Source of the DNA: Luteimonas galliterrae
GTDB lineage: Bacteria > Pseudomonadota > Gammaproteobacteria > Xanthomonadales > Xanthomonadaceae
Length of the DNA stretch: 64,000 nt
Assembly (NCBI RefSeq): GCF_023374055.1
Contig: NZ_JAMBEP010000001.1
Location: 1,798,001 to 1,862,000, forward strand
Direction: 5' to 3'
Each line of letters starts with the position of its first letter. Positions within the stretch are counted from its first letter, which is position 1. Below, piece after piece: positions 28,658 to 37,870 of this stretch. Both the position numbers and the translations under genes were made by a program. The notes below the pieces were generated by a model that was not told the origin of the DNA, searched no databases, and was given only the letters and a program-made list of their open reading frames with translations.

Positions 28658-29395
28658 TCAGTCTTCGCCCTGGAAAGCGCCGGCGCGGTAGGTCAGCACC
28701 AGCGTGTCGCGATGGCCTTCGTCCTGCAGCGGCTGGATCGGCGTGGATTCGTGGATCACGCGCGCGTCGTCGAGCAGCAGCAGCGACCACGGCTCGGCCA
28801 GCGTGAAGCGCTGGCCGTTGGGGCCGGCCGCTTCGAACACGCGCGTCTCGCCGCCCTTGATGCCGTGGCGCCCGATCAGGAATACGGCGACGAAATCCAC
28901 GCCGTCGCGATGCGCGCCTTCGGGCGTGGGGCGGCCGATGCCGTCGCTGGTGTCGATGCGGAATTGGTGCGCCTCGACATACCATCGCGGCACGTCGCGC
29001 ATCGCCGAAAACGTCTCGCCCAGCGCGCGCAGCAAGCGCGTCCACGTCGGTTGCGCGACGACTTCCGCGGAGATCGGCTCGAACCAGCGGCGCATGCCGC
29101 CGTGCAGCGCGTTGTATTCCTCCGATTGCCAATGCGCGCGATGCGGCACCTGCTCCACGCCGACGGCATTGACGACAAAACAGGAATGTCGACGGCGGCG
29201 ATAACTGCCGCCGTCGCGCAGATAGTTGTCGGGAGCCAGATCGTTCCAGCTCGGTTTCAACGCGTCCAACCCCGCAACGGGTTCGCCGCACAACTTGGCG
29301 ACGCTATCGGGCGTCAACACGGCATAGCCGTGCTCGCGCAAGGCCGGCAACACGGCTTCGATGGGCGTGTAGGGAGCGGAAAAGACGGCGACCAT
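28658..29395 (-). CDS. 2-oxoglutarate/Fe(II) dioxygenase family protein
   Basis: Protein of 245 residues resembling the 2OG-Fe dioxygenase family PF10014, which includes free amino-acid hydroxylases such as L-isoleucine dioxygenase. Metal ligands are visible as His162 and Asp164 in GAHRDGVDF and the distal His215 in VIHESTPI, with an Arg at about 229 (EGHRDTLVLTYR) placed to hold 2-oxoglutarate. RRRRHSCFVV and QFRIDTSD are further family hallmarks. The substrate is not evident. It is monocistronic-looking, 66 bases from the sigma-factor start, on the same strand. Confidence 0.82.
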   Translation of the reverse strand: MVAVFSAPYTPIEAVLPALREHGYAVLTPDSVAKLCGEPVAGLDALKPSWNDLAPDNYLRDGGSYRRRRHSCFVVNAVGVEQVPHRAHWQSEEYNALHGGMRRWFEPISAEVVAQPTWTRLLRALGETFSAMRDVPRWYVEAHQFRIDTSDGIGRPTPEGAHRDGVDFVAVFLIGRHGIKGGETRVFEAAGPNGQRFTLAEPWSLLLLDDARVIHESTPIQPLQDEGHRDTLVLTYRAGAFQGED

Positions 29396-29555
29396 GGGCG
29401 GCGAGGTTCAACTCCGAAGGCGACGCCGCCGATGTACGCGGCGGCGGATGCGCGGCATCGTACGGAGATGACGCGACGCGGGCAAACCCTATCGTAAACA
29501 GGCGAAAGCGAAGGATACGCTCTCGAGGCCATTCGCCACGCTTCATGCCGTCTTC

Positions 29556-29636
29556 TGTGGGAGCGGCTTCAGCCGCGAGCTCTTTCCACAATGCCGTATG
29601 CAGATGCAAGAGCTCGCGGCTGAAGCCGCTCCCACA
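29556..29636. repeat. Class A hairpin repeat, copy 2
   Basis: Arms 29556-29584 and 29608-29636, 29 bp and perfectly complementary, around a 23-base loop. It sits between the dioxygenase start and the end of the small secreted protein gene. Confidence 0.95.
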
Positions 29637-29649
29637 AGACCTCAGCGAT

Positions 29650-29880
29650 TTAGGCGATGTATTCCCGATAGACCAGGCTGCCTTCCACGCCGTTGTTGAC
29701 GTCGCTGCCCGGGCATTGCCTATTGCCGACGTAACGCCTTTCCCAGGTCTGCGAGCCGCCATTTTCCTGATAGCCGCAGAACGTCGTTCCCGCGCCTGCG
29801 GACGCGTTGCCGGCGATCCCGAACGTCATCACCACGGCTGCGACGACGATGCTTGCGCTCAAACAAAAGTTGGTTTTCAT
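29650..29880 (-). CDS. Small secreted protein, unknown
   Basis: Protein of 76 residues with a clear signal peptide (KTNFCLSASIVVAAVVMTF, cleavage near GNASA-GA), leaving a mature part of about 48 residues. The two mature cysteines (FCGYQ and RQCPG) could form one disulphide, and aromatic residues are frequent (WERRYVG, YREYIA). The start at 29880 is backed by GGAGGG about nine bases upstream. I do not recognise a family. It lies alone between repeat copy 2 and the tRNA-Gln terminator. Confidence 0.65.
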   Translation of the reverse strand: MKTNFCLSASIVVAAVVMTFGIAGNASAGAGTTFCGYQENGGSQTWERRYVGNRQCPGSDVNNGVEGSLVYREYIA

Positions 29881-30093
29881 TCCGATTCCCTCCGAATCAA
29901 AGGCGGGGACGATCGTTTTCGAAGGTCCCATCGATGGCGCTGCCGGCGGATGCTTGCCGGACCCGACGCCGAAGCTTGGTCCATGCGTAATCATCGGATG
30001 GCGAGGCGACCCCGCCTGGCAGTGGCCGCACTGCATGCGCGGCGGAGAAAAACCTAACACACCCTCGCGCAAGCGACCGCGACGCGTTGCGCA

Positions 30094-30124
30094 GAAAAAA
30101 GAAAGCCCGCGCGAGGCGGGCTTT
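30094..30124 (-). terminator. Intrinsic terminator downstream of tRNA-Gln
   Basis: On the minus strand: a nine-bp stem AAAGCCCGC/GCGGGCTTT (30102-30110 with 30116-30124), five-base loop, then TCTTTTTT. It lies 27 bases past the tRNA 3' end. Confidence 0.88.
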
Positions 30125-30151
30125 CCTTCTTGCCGATGCACCGGCTGCGAG

Positions 30152-30226
30152 TGGCAGCCCCGGATGGATTCGAACCACCGAATGCCTGAGTCAGAGTCAG
30201 GTGCCTTACCGCTTGGCGACGGGGCT
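30152..30226 (-). tRNA. tRNA-Gln (anticodon CTG)
   Basis: A 75-nt cloverleaf read on the minus strand with a seven-bp acceptor AGCCCCG/CGGGGCT, discriminator G, encoded CCA, D-arm with AAGCGGTAAGG, anticodon stem CCTGA/TCAGG holding loop CTCTGAC (anticodon CTG, codon CAG), and a TTCGAAT T-loop. It is followed by an intrinsic terminator. Confidence 0.96.
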
Positions 30227-30271
30227 ATGCAGCGATTGTAACGCCGGAACCGAAGTTCCGGCGCAGAACCA

Positions 30272-30664
30272 TTAACGCTTGGAGAACTGGGTGGCGCGGC
30301 GGGCTTTGTGCAGGCCGACCTTCTTGCGCTCCACTTCGCGCGCGTCGCGGGTCATGAACCCGGCCTTGCGCAGCTGCGACTTCAGCGACTCGTCGTACTC
30401 GACCAGCGCACGGGCGATGCCCAGGCGGATCGCGCCGGCTTGTCCGGTCGTGCCGCCGCCGATGGCGGTGACGACGATGTCGAACTTGTCGGTCATCTGG
30501 GTGAGTTCGAGCGGCTGGCGCACGATCATGCGCGCGGTTTCGCGGCCGAAGAACTCGTCCAGCGGACGGTCGTTGACGGTGATGTTGCCGCTGCCCTTGC
30601 GCAGGAACACGCGGGCGGTGGAGGACTTGCGGCGGCCAGTGCCGTAATTTTGGGTGATTGCCAT
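30272..30664 (-). CDS. rpsI: 30S ribosomal protein S9
   Basis: Ribosomal protein of 130 residues, full length for the family. [33 protein letters not shown] and the basic C-terminal tail ending QFSKR are diagnostic; the terminal Lys-Arg reaches the P-site tRNA. The ATG at 30664 follows rplM by two bases, the universal bacterial rplM-rpsI order, so both come from one message. Confidence 0.98.
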   Translation of the reverse strand: MAITQNYGTGRRKSSTARVFLRKGSGNITVNDRPLDEFFGRETARMIVRQPLELTQMTDKFDIVVTAIGGGTTGQAGAIRLGIARALVEYDESLKSQLRKAGFMTRDAREVERKKVGLHKARRATQFSKR

Positions 30665-30666
30665 GA

Positions 30667-31095
30667 TCAGATATCCAAGACTTGCGGCTGCTGGGCGGTG
30701 TGCGGGTGCTCGGAGCCTTTGTAGACCTTGAGCTTGCGATACATGGCGCGGCCGAGCGGATTCTTCGGCAGCATGCCTTTCACGGCGATCTCGATGACGC
30801 GCTCGGGATGGCGATCCAGCGCCTGGGCCAGCGTCTCGGTCTTCAGGTTGCCGATATAACCGGTGAACCGGTGATACAGCTTGTCGGCCAGCTTGTTGCC
30901 GGTGACATGGATCTTTTCCGCGTTGATCACGACGATGTAATCGCCGGTGTCGACGTGCGGGGTGTAAACGGGCTTGTGCTTGCCGCGCAGGCGGCGGGCG
31001 AGCTCGGAACTCAAGCGGCCCAGGGTCTTGCCGGTAGCGTCGACGAGGTACCAGTCGCGCTGGACGGTCTCGGACTTGGCGGTGAATGTCTTCAT
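30667..31095 (-). CDS. rplM: 50S ribosomal protein L13
   Basis: Ribosomal protein of 142 residues with the conserved [19 protein letters not shown] start and the [20 protein letters not shown] segment. It is an early assembly protein of the 50S subunit. It is the first gene of the rplM-rpsI pair. In other proteobacteria L13 represses its own mRNA through a leader stem; a candidate stem is present upstream at 31129-31152. Confidence 0.98.
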   Translation of the reverse strand: MKTFTAKSETVQRDWYLVDATGKTLGRLSSELARRLRGKHKPVYTPHVDTGDYIVVINAEKIHVTGNKLADKLYHRFTGYIGNLKTETLAQALDRHPERVIEIAVKGMLPKNPLGRAMYRKLKVYKGSEHPHTAQQPQVLDI

Positions 31096-31128
31096 GACGA
31101 ACTCTGTTCTCGGTGTTTGGTCGGGCTG

Positions 31129-31152
31129 ATTCCGTCAGGGATCTGGCGGAAT
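31129..31152 (-). promoter_or_regulatory. Possible rplM leader stem-loop
   Basis: Arms ATTCCG and CGGAAT separated by 12 bases, about 34 bases ahead of the rplM start on the transcribed strand. The position suits an autoregulatory leader, but six base pairs alone are weak evidence. Confidence 0.35.
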
Positions 31153-31228
31153 TTTGCCTCGCGTTGTGAATTGCGGGAACGCAAGAGCGGAAATGATACC
31201 GGCCTGGCCTGTCCGCCGCAACCAAACC

Positions 31229-31306
31229 GTAGCCCGGGTAAGGCCAAAGGCCGCACCCGGGGCGGCGTCGGGTCCCGGGTGCGGCCTTTGGCCTTACCCG
31301 GGCTAC
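31229..31306. repeat. Class C hairpin repeat, copy 2
   Basis: Perfect 33-bp inverted arms (31229-31261 and 31274-31306) beginning GTAGCCCGGGTAAGGCC, around a 12-base loop, in the divergent gap between rplM and coq7. Confidence 0.95.
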
Positions 31307-31338
31307 CGTTGGACGGCTATTAGCGGGAACATATCCCC

Positions 31339-31977
31339 GTGAACCGCCTGCAGACCCCCCTAGACCTCTTCCTCAGCGAGTCCCAGCGCGCCCTGGAAAC
31401 CGTTTTCGGCGATCCGCCCGCCGCTCGCCGCAATCCGGCCGCGGACACGGCGGATGTCGAACTGGACGAGTCCGAACGCCGCCACGCCGCCGGCCTGATG
31501 CGGATCAACCATGTCGGCGAAATCTGCGCCCAGGCCCTCTACAGTGGCCAGGCCGCAGTCGCACGCGACCCTGCGACGCGCGAACACCTGCTCGAGGCGG
31601 CGCAGGAGGAAACCGACCATCTCGCCTGGTGCGCGGACCGGCTGCGCGAGCTGGATAGCCGCCCCAGCCTGTTCAATCCGCTCTGGTACGCCGGCAGCTA
31701 CGCCATCGGCGCCCTGGCCGGCCTGCGCGGCGACGGCTGGAACCTGGGTTTCGTGGTCGAGACAGAGCGCCAAGTGGAAGCCCATCTGGACGAGCATCTG
31801 CGGACCCTGCCGCCGGCCGATCTGCGCAGCCGCGACATCCTGCGCACGATGAAGGCCGACGAGGCCCGCCATGCCGACCACGCCGAACAGGCCGGCGCGC
31901 GCATCCTGCCGCAGCCGGTGCCGGCGATCATGGCGGCGGCATCGAAGCTGATGAAAGCGGTGGCGTACCGCTTGTGA
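31339..31977 (+). CDS. coq7: 2-octaprenyl-3-methyl-6-methoxy-1,4-benzoquinol hydroxylase
   Basis: Di-iron hydroxylase of 212 residues acting late in ubiquinone synthesis. It carries the Coq7 ferritin-like pattern of Glu and ExxH ligands: [18 protein letters not shown] with a following [10 protein letters not shown]-type motif ([10 protein letters not shown]), then [13 protein letters not shown] and [13 protein letters not shown]. It starts with GTG at 31339, just after the class C repeat. It associates with the membrane and Coq9-like partners in relatives. No other ubiquinone gene is adjacent. Confidence 0.95.
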   Translation: MNRLQTPLDLFLSESQRALETVFGDPPAARRNPAADTADVELDESERRHAAGLMRINHVGEICAQALYSGQAAVARDPATREHLLEAAQEETDHLAWCADRLRELDSRPSLFNPLWYAGSYAIGALAGLRGDGWNLGFVVETERQVEAHLDEHLRTLPPADLRSRDILRTMKADEARHADHAEQAGARILPQPVPAIMAAASKLMKAVAYRL

Positions 31978-31984
31978 TCTTGAT

Positions 31985-32111
31985 GTTGCCCCCTTTGAAA
32001 AAGGGGGCGGATCGGCCGCAGGCCGATGGGGGATTTGCTCTTGATCTTGCCTTTTCCTCTTAGAAAGGCAAAAAAGCAAATCCCCCTTTAATCCCCCTTT
32101 TTCAAAGGGGG
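31985..32111. repeat. Inverted CCCCCTTTGAAAAAGGGGG-type element
   Basis: Outer arms GCCCCCTTTGAAAAAGGGGG near 31985 and the matching CCCCCTTTTTCAAAGGGGG near 32092, with inner GGGGGATTTGCT/AGCAAATCCCCC arms. The element lies between the convergent coq7 and speD genes. Confidence 0.85.
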
Positions 32112-32127
32112 AAACAGCAACAGTGGC

Positions 32128-32919
32128 CTACTCGACCAGATTGCGGCCGTGGAACAGCTCTTCGATCTCGCGCTTGAGCAGCGTCTCGATCTTCATCCGG
32201 TCCTTGAACGAGAGGTTCTTGGCCTTTTCCTCGAACAGGTACTGGTCCAGGTCGAAGTCCTTCAGGTGCATCTTGGTGTGGAAGATGTTTTCCTGGTAGA
32301 CGTTCACGTCCAGCATCTCGTAGCGCGACTTGACGTTCTTGGCCAGGAAATCCTGGATCGAATTGATCTTGTGGTCGATGTAGTGCTTCTTGCCCTTGAT
32401 GTCGCGGGTGAAGCCGCGCACCCGGTAGTCCATCACCACGATGTCCGATTCCAGGCTCTCGATCAGGTAGTTCAGGGCCTTCAGCGGCGAGATCACGCCG
32501 CAGGTGGCCACATCGATGTCGGCGCGGAAGGTGGCGATGCCGTGCTGCGGATGTGTTTCCGGATAGGTGTGGACCGTGATGTGGCTCTTGTCCAGGTGCG
32601 CGACCACCGCGTCGGAGATCACGCCCTTGGCGGCCGATTTCTCGATCACCGGCTGCTCGCTGATCAGGATCGTCACCGAGGCGCCCTGCGGGTCGTAATC
32701 CTGGCGCGCGATGTTGAGGATGTTGGCGCCGATGATGTCGGCCACGTCCGTCAGGATCTGGGTGAGCCGGTCGGCGTTGTATTCCTCGTCGATGTACTCG
32801 ATGTAGCGCTGGCGCTCCTCCTCGGACACGGCGTAGCACACGTCGTAAATGTTGAACGAGAGCGCTTTGGTGAGGTTGTTGAAGCCTTGCAGCTTCAGGC
32901 GCGGCAGTGGCTTGACCAC
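32128..32919 (-). CDS. speD: S-adenosylmethionine decarboxylase proenzyme
   Basis: Makes decarboxylated SAM for spermidine synthesis. The 263-residue chain is almost exactly the size of the E. coli enzyme. The self-cleavage site is Lys111-Ser112 in [12 protein letters not shown], where Ser112 becomes the pyruvoyl group. The GTG at 32919 (product starting [11 protein letters not shown]) is chosen because the conserved N-terminus begins there; an open frame continues upstream without similarity. It is divergent from clp across 142 bp, an arrangement also known in Xanthomonas. Confidence 0.95.
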   Translation of the reverse strand: MVKPLPRLKLQGFNNLTKALSFNIYDVCYAVSEEERQRYIEYIDEEYNADRLTQILTDVADIIGANILNIARQDYDPQGASVTILISEQPVIEKSAAKGVISDAVVAHLDKSHITVHTYPETHPQHGIATFRADIDVATCGVISPLKALNYLIESLESDIVVMDYRVRGFTRDIKGKKHYIDHKINSIQDFLAKNVKSRYEMLDVNVYQENIFHTKMHLKDFDLDQYLFEEKAKNLSFKDRMKIETLLKREIEELFHGRNLVE

Positions 32920-33061
32920 GGCGGTCGTCCCCCGATCAGGGCTGGCGAAGAAGGGCGCGATTATGCGGCAAACCGCGTGTCGGCGATATCGTCCGTGGCA
33001 CAAAGTTTGCGGCGCGCTGGTTCAGGCCCTAAGCTTCGGGCTTCACCGACCTGTCCGAGCC

Positions 33062-33748
33062 ATGAACCAGTCCCCCGCACTGTCGTTCCCCACGCTGCGG
33101 CAAGCCGCCAGCCCCTTGCAGCTGGATGCCGCCTCCCTTGAGCGCTTCCTCGCCCACTGCCACCTGCGCCGCTATCCGTCGCGCACGGAGGTGTTCCGCC
33201 CGGGCGATCCCGCCGGCACCATGTATTACGTGGTCAACGGCTCGGTGAGCATCATCACCGAGGACGACGACCGCGAGCTGGTGCTGGGCTATTTCGGCAC
33301 CGGCGAGTTCGTCGGCGAAATGGGCCTGTTCATCGAAACCGACCAGCGCGAGGTGATGCTGCGCACCCGCACCCAGTGCGAGCTGGCCGAGATCAGCTAC
33401 GAGCGCCTCTATCAGCTGATCGTGGGGCCGCTGGCTCAGGATGCGGCCAAGCTGATGTTCGCGATCGGCAAGCAGCTGTCGCGGCGCCTGCTGGACACCA
33501 GCCGCAAGGCTGGGCGCCTGGCCTTCCTGGACGTCAGCGACCGCATCATCCGCACCCTGCACGACCTGGCCAAAGAGCCCGAGGCCATGAGCCATCCGCA
33601 AGGCACCCAGCTGCGCGTGTCGCGGCAGGAGCTGGCGCGGCTGGTCGGCTGCTCGCGCGAAATGGCCGGCCGCGTGCTGAAGAAGCTGCAGATCGACGGC
33701 AAGCTGCACGCCCGCGGCAAGACCGTCGTGCTCTACGGGACGCGATAG
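33062..33748 (+). CDS. clp: Crp-like transcriptional regulator Clp
   Basis: CRP/FNR-family regulator of 228 residues. A cyclic-nucleotide-binding beta-barrel (about 30-140, with YYVVNGSVSII and GEFVGEMGLF) leads to a long dimer helix and a winged HTH at 187-207 (SRQELARLVGCSREMAGRVLKKL). In Xanthomonas the orthologue controls extracellular enzymes, polysaccharide and motility genes and is released from DNA by cyclic di-GMP rather than needing cAMP; that property is family knowledge, not visible here. The ATG at 33062 gives the usual length. Confidence 0.93.
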   Translation: MNQSPALSFPTLRQAASPLQLDAASLERFLAHCHLRRYPSRTEVFRPGDPAGTMYYVVNGSVSIITEDDDRELVLGYFGTGEFVGEMGLFIETDQREVMLRTRTQCELAEISYERLYQLIVGPLAQDAAKLMFAIGKQLSRRLLDTSRKAGRLAFLDVSDRIIRTLHDLAKEPEAMSHPQGTQLRVSRQELARLVGCSREMAGRVLKKLQIDGKLHARGKTVVLYGTR

Positions 33749-33752
33749 GCCC

Positions 33753-34223
33753 ATGGCGGAGCATTTCGCTCCGCGCGGGCGCCTGCCGGAGGCCGACCTC
33801 CGCAGCGCGTCGTTGATGGATGCCGACGACGTGGCCGCCCTGCTTTCCGAACTGGGCTATCCCTGCGATGCGGCCGATGCCGCCCAGCGCATCGCCGCGA
33901 TCACCGAGAACGACCGCCAGGCGCTGGTGGTCGCACGTTGCGGCGGCGTGGTCTGCGGGCTGGTCGCGCTGGATTTCATGTACTACCTGCCGCTGGACAC
34001 CACCACCTGCCGCATCACCGCATTGGTGGTGACTTCCTCGGCGCAGGGCCAGGGCCTCGGCCGGCAACTGCTGCGCGAGGCCGAACGCCGCGCCCGTGTC
34101 GGCGGCGCCGCCCGGCTGGAACTCACCAGCGGCTCGCAGCGCACCGACGCGCACAAGTTCTACAAGGACAACGGCTACAGCGACGGCACGCTGCGCTTCA
34201 TCAAGCGCCTCGGCGCGGCCTGA
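33753..34223 (+). CDS. GNAT-family N-acetyltransferase
   Basis: Acetyltransferase of 156 residues with the acetyl-CoA pyrophosphate loop SSAQGQGLGRQLLREAE near 95-111 preceded by a beta-strand ITALVVTS, and the C-terminal NGYSDGTLRFIKRL. The substrate (amine of a small molecule or protein) is unknown. It starts four bases after clp, so the two are likely co-transcribed. A half copy of the class A repeat lies downstream. Confidence 0.85.
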   Translation: MAEHFAPRGRLPEADLRSASLMDADDVAALLSELGYPCDAADAAQRIAAITENDRQALVVARCGGVVCGLVALDFMYYLPLDTTTCRITALVVTSSAQGQGLGRQLLREAERRARVGGAARLELTSGSQRTDAHKFYKDNGYSDGTLRFIKRLGAA

Positions 34224-34337
34224 TACTTGCGCCGGGCGGCCTTGGCCCAGCCACGCTGCCATCCCGAGCGAAGCGAGGGATCTGCTTGCAGTGGGCCAGC
34301 ACACTGACGGGTCACTCGCCGTGCTGTCGGGACAAGG

Positions 34338-34365
34338 AAAAGCTCGCGGCTGAAGCCGCTCCCAC
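34338..34365. repeat. Half copy of class A repeat
   Basis: Only the right arm (AAAGCTCGCGGCTGAAGCCG onward) is present; no left arm is found within 100 bp. It probably decayed from a full hairpin. Confidence 0.8.
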
Positions 34366-34369
34366 GAAG

Positions 34370-35101
34370 TCAGGCTTTCGCTGCCACCACCGGCTCGCCC
34401 GCGCGCTCGCGGCAGCCCCAGTTGAGGATAGGCGTACCCGGCGGCAGCACGCGCCGGAACAGGTCGACCCTGCCGGGCTTGGGATTGACCACCACCGGAT
34501 GCTTGGCGATCCGCAATAGCGGCAGGTCGGCGCTGCTGTCGCTGTAGGCGACCGCGACCTGGTCGTAGCCGGCGTCCCAGATCATCCGCACCTTGTTCTG
34601 CGCGTGGCAGTGTTGCGCCGTGATCAGGCCGCCGAGAAAAGGCTTGCCCAGGCTGCCGATCACCGGCAGATCCTCGTGCGCCACGAAGTCGAGGATGGCG
34701 CGCGCCAGCTCCGGCGGCGCGCCGGTCGCGATGACCACGCGGTCGCCGTCGACGCGGTGGTGGTGCAGCACTTCCAGCGCGACCGGCAGCAGGCGGGCCC
34801 GTATCTTCTTCGCGTTGGCCTGCACGTAATCGTCGATCAAGGCATCGAAATCGCGCCGCCGGTGCAGGCCGAACGTGCCGATCCACAGGAACCCGGAGAC
34901 GCCGCGCCGGCGCGTCGGCAGCCAAGCCACCATCGGCAGCAGCAGCGGCGCGGCCAGCAGCGCCGCCAGCTTGCGCAGCGGATGGCGGCGGATCAGCCAG
35001 GCGACCATGTGGCTGCCGGAATCCCCGTCGTACAGCGTGTGGTCGAAATCGAATACCACCAGCGGCCGGTACGGGACCGCGGTCTCGGCGAAAGCGCTCA
35101 T
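34370..35101 (-). CDS. HAD-IB-like phosphatase
   Basis: Haloacid-dehalogenase superfamily protein of 243 residues. Motif [15 protein letters not shown] (nucleophile Asp18, acid Asp20), motif [11 protein letters not shown], a Lys in LGKPF, and motif [17 protein letters not shown] hydrophobic segment ([17 protein letters not shown]) between motifs I and II resembles PgpC-type phosphatidylglycerophosphatases and other lipid-linked HAD-IB enzymes, though the substrate is not fixed by sequence. Its ATG overlaps the stop of trpC by four bases, making it the tail of the trp operon. Confidence 0.8.
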   Translation of the reverse strand: MSAFAETAVPYRPLVVFDFDHTLYDGDSGSHMVAWLIRRHPLRKLAALLAAPLLLPMVAWLPTRRRGVSGFLWIGTFGLHRRRDFDALIDDYVQANAKKIRARLLPVALEVLHHHRVDGDRVVIATGAPPELARAILDFVAHEDLPVIGSLGKPFLGGLITAQHCHAQNKVRMIWDAGYDQVAVAYSDSSADLPLLRIAKHPVVVNPKPGRVDLFRRVLPPGTPILNWGCRERAGEPVVAAKA

Positions 35102-35907
35102 GCGCGGAAGAATAACCGCTGCAGCGCCTCGCCCGGATCGCGCTCGCGCATGAAGGTTTCGCCGACCAGGAAGGCGTCGACGCCGGCCGCGCGCATCCTG
35201 CGCACATCGTCCCCGGTCGCGATGCCGCTTTCGGTGACCAGGCGGCGGTCGCGCGGCACGGCTTGCTTCAGCGCCAGCGTGGTGTCCAGGCTGACGTCGA
35301 ACGTGCGCAGGTTGCGGTTGTTGATGCCCAGCAGCGGCGCCGGCACCTGCAACGCGCGCTCGAGCTCGTTCATGTCGTGCACTTCCACCAGCACGTCCAA
35401 ATCCAGGCCCAGCGCGAGCTCGGACAGTTCGGCCAGGCGCGCGTCGTCCAGCGCGGCGACGATCAGCAGGATGCAGTCGGCGCCCAGCGCGCGCGATTCG
35501 TACACCTGCCAGGGGTCGATAGTGAAGTCCTTGCGCAGCACCGGCAGCGCGCAGGCCGCGCGCGCCTGGCGCAGGTAGTCGTCGGCGCCCTGGAAGAAAT
35601 CGACGTCGGTCAGCACCGACAGGCAGGCCGCGCCGCCTGTTTCGTAACTGCGCGCGATCGCGGTCGGGTCGAAGTCGGCGCGGATCACGCCTTTGGACGG
35701 GCTGGCCTTCTTCACTTCGGCGATCACCGCGGGCAGGCCTGCGGCGATCTTGGTTTCGACGGCCGCCGCGAAGCCGCGCACCGGCGGCGCATCGGCCGCC
35801 AGCGCCCGCAGTTCGGCCAGCGGCGTGCGCGACGAACGCTCGGCGACTTCTTCGGCTTTGCGCTGCAGGATTTTTTGCAGCACGTCGGGGCGCGATCCCA
35901 GGTTCAC
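35098..35907 (-). CDS. trpC: Indole-3-glycerol phosphate synthase
   Basis: TIM-barrel enzyme of 269 residues forming indole-3-glycerol phosphate from CdRP. Conserved strands are visible: [13 protein letters not shown] (catalytic Lys), [31 protein letters not shown] and VTESGI. It is a stand-alone TrpC without a fused TrpF. The start is GTG at 35907 with AAGGAAA upstream, giving [12 protein letters not shown], the normal N-terminus; it overlaps the stop of the ABM-type gene by four bases. It is coupled upstream and downstream in the trp operon. Confidence 0.96.
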   Translation of the reverse strand: MNLGSRPDVLQKILQRKAEEVAERSSRTPLAELRALAADAPPVRGFAAAVETKIAAGLPAVIAEVKKASPSKGVIRADFDPTAIARSYETGGAACLSVLTDVDFFQGADDYLRQARAACALPVLRKDFTIDPWQVYESRALGADCILLIVAALDDARLAELSELALGLDLDVLVEVHDMNELERALQVPAPLLGINNRNLRTFDVSLDTTLALKQAVPRDRRLVTESGIATGDDVRRMRAAGVDAFLVGETFMRERDPGEALQRLFFRA

Positions 35908-36293
35908 GTCGTTTCCTTGGCTTCCGAGTCGCCTTGGCCCGTTGCGCGGCGGTAGCCCGTCGCCAGGTCCCAACCGTAGGCCCGCTCCACCTTGGCGATG
36001 CGCAATTCGAAATGCCGGTACCACTCCGCCCGGCCGCGCTCGCGCGCCAGGGTGTGCTCGGCGTGCAGGCGCCAGGCTTTGATCGCTTCCTCGCTCTCCC
36101 AGTAGGCCACGGTGATGCCGAAGCCGTCCTCGCCGCGCGTGGACTCCACGCCGAGGAATCCCGGTTGCTGCCGCGCGAGCTCGACCATGCGATCCGAGGT
36201 CTCGCCGTAACCGTTGTCGCCGTCGCGGCGTTGCGAGCTGAAGACCACTGCGTAATACGGCGGCGGCGGGAGTTTGGCGAATGCGTCGGTCAT
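35904..36293 (-). CDS. ABM-type (antibiotic biosynthesis monooxygenase-like) small protein
   Basis: Dimeric alpha/beta-barrel candidate of 129 residues: [10 protein letters not shown], then [27 protein letters not shown] and [13 protein letters not shown]. This is the pattern of the YPXE/ABM family related to haem oxygenases and small monooxygenases. It lies between trpD and trpC and overlaps the trpC start by four bases, so it is translated with trp genes. Its role in tryptophan metabolism is unknown; it could simply be a passenger. Confidence 0.8.
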   Translation of the reverse strand: MTDAFAKLPPPPYYAVVFSSQRRDGDNGYGETSDRMVELARQQPGFLGVESTRGEDGFGITVAYWESEEAIKAWRLHAEHTLARERGRAEWYRHFELRIAKVERAYGWDLATGYRRATGQGDSEAKETT

Positions 36294-36310
36294 GCTGCCT
36301 TTCTGCTTTT

Positions 36311-36436
36311 TTTAAAGCCGTCATTCCCGCGAAGGCGGGAATCCAGTGACTTCGCTGTTGATTTTGTAACAGATCGGAGTATGCCGGAAGGCCCAAAGCC
36401 GCTGGATTCCCGCCTTCGCGGGAAGGACGGCTTAAA
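36311..36436. repeat. Inverted REP-like element inside the trp operon
   Basis: Arms 36311-36350 and 36401-36436 carry CCGTCATTCCCGCGAAGGCG and its near complement. It occupies most of the 168-bp gap between trpD and the ABM-type gene, and would fold in the trp mRNA. Confidence 0.9.
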
Positions 36437-36461
36437 GCAAAGGCAAAGCCACGCTCGCCGG

Positions 36462-37493
36462 TTAGCCCGCCAGCATGCGCGTCACGCCGACAAACTCCCG
36501 CAACTTCGCCAACGCCGCACCTGAAGCGATCGCCTCCCGCGCCCGCACGATGCCATCGGCTATCGAATCGGCCACCCCCGCGGCGTACAGCGCCGCTCCG
36601 GCGTTGAGCGCCACGATCTCCAGCGGCAACCCCGGCTCGTTGCCCAACGCGCCGAGCAGCATTTTTTTGGATTCCTCCGCATCGGCCACGCGCAGATTGC
36701 GGCTGGCGGCCATCCGGATGCCGAAATCCTCCGGATGCACCTCGTACTCGCGCACCACCCCGTCGCGCAGTTCGCCTACCAGGGTGGCCGCGCCGAGCGA
36801 AATCTCGTCCATGCCGTCGCGGCCCCACACGACCACCGCGCGTTGCGCACCCAGCGCCTGCAACACGCGCACCTGGATGCCGACCAGGTCTGGATGGAAG
36901 ACGCCCATCAGGATGTTCGGCGCCCCGGCCGGATTGGTCAGCGGACCGAGGATGTTGAACAGCGTGCGCACGCCCATTTCCTTGCGCACTGGCGCCACCA
37001 CCTTCATCGCCGGGTGGTGGATCGGCGCGAACATGAAACCGATGCCGCAGGCGTCGATGCATCGGGCGACCTGTTCGGGCTGCAGTTCGATGCTCGCGCC
37101 CAAAGCCTCGAGCACGTCGGCGCTGCCGGACTTGGACGAAACGCTGCGGTTGCCGTGCTTGGCCACCCGCGCGCCCGCCGCGGCGACGACGAAGATCGAT
37201 GCCGTGGAGATGTTGAAGGTATGCGCGCCGTCGCCGCCGGTGCCCACGACATCGATCAGGCGCGTGCGATCGGCCACCGGGACCGGCAACGCGAACTCGC
37301 GCAACACCGTGGCCGCGCCGGCGATCTCGTCGACCGTTTCCTTCTTGACGCGCAAACCGGTCAGGATGGCCGCGGTCATCGCCGGCGACACTTCGCCGCG
37401 CATGATCTGGCGCATCAGGTCGACCATCTCGTCGAAGAAGATCTCGCGATGCTCGATGGTGCGCTGCAGGGCTTGTTGCGGAGTGATGGGCAT
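36462..37493 (-). CDS. trpD: Anthranilate phosphoribosyltransferase
   Basis: Transfers the phosphoribosyl group of PRPP to anthranilate. The 343-residue chain shows the PRPP loop [17 protein letters not shown] (GTGGDG at 84-89), [21 protein letters not shown], the [12 protein letters not shown] helix and [11 protein letters not shown]. It is stand-alone, not fused to trpG. The start is the ATG at 37493 ([10 protein letters not shown]). It lies 20 bases downstream of the small secreted-protein gene. Confidence 0.97.
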   Translation of the reverse strand: MPITPQQALQRTIEHREIFFDEMVDLMRQIMRGEVSPAMTAAILTGLRVKKETVDEIAGAATVLREFALPVPVADRTRLIDVVGTGGDGAHTFNISTASIFVVAAAGARVAKHGNRSVSSKSGSADVLEALGASIELQPEQVARCIDACGIGFMFAPIHHPAMKVVAPVRKEMGVRTLFNILGPLTNPAGAPNILMGVFHPDLVGIQVRVLQALGAQRAVVVWGRDGMDEISLGAATLVGELRDGVVREYEVHPEDFGIRMAASRNLRVADAEESKKMLLGALGNEPGLPLEIVALNAGAALYAAGVADSIADGIVRAREAIASGAALAKLREFVGVTRMLAG

Positions 37494-37513
37494 GTCGTTA
37501 CCGGCTGAAGACG

Positions 37514-37867
37514 TCAAAGTCGCGCGATTTCCAGGATTTCCTGGCCCATCAGCACGCACTCGCCGTCCTTCATGCGGAAATATTCGAAGCGCATGCGGTA
37601 CTCGCCTTTGTAGAAGGAACCCCGCACCTCCAGCACATCGAAGCGTTGCTTGCTGCTGGCCGGGTTGACGATCGAAGGCAGGGGCTTGGCCTCGTCGCCG
37701 ACATAAACGTCCTTATCTTCGCCATCGAGATGGAATACCAAGAGCTTCTTGGCCTGTTTGATGGCATCGGCCGAGCAAGCGGCGCTGGACGGCACCGTTT
37801 CGGCCATGCTCGGCGCAGCGTAGGCGATCGTCAGAATCGCGCAAACCAACAACGGAATCCGGCCCAT
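37514..37867 (-). CDS. Small exported protein in the trp operon, unknown
   Basis: Protein of 117 residues with a signal peptide ([19 protein letters not shown], cleavage after SMA) and a mature domain of about 96 residues that looks beta-rich: [40 protein letters not shown] pair of cysteines (AACSADA and GECVLMG) may bond in the periplasm. I do not recognise a family. It starts three bases after trpG and ends 20 bases before trpD, so it is embedded in the operon although nothing links it to tryptophan. Confidence 0.7.
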   Translation of the reverse strand: MGRIPLLVCAILTIAYAAPSMAETVPSSAACSADAIKQAKKLLVFHLDGEDKDVYVGDEAKPLPSIVNPASSKQRFDVLEVRGSFYKGEYRMRFEYFRMKDGECVLMGQEILEIARL

Positions 37868-37870
37868 AGC

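Noticed and set aside
32920-33003. Upstream in-frame start for speD
   Set aside because: The conserved N-terminus begins at the GTG at 32919, which also gives the family length and the Lys111-Ser112 cleavage position.
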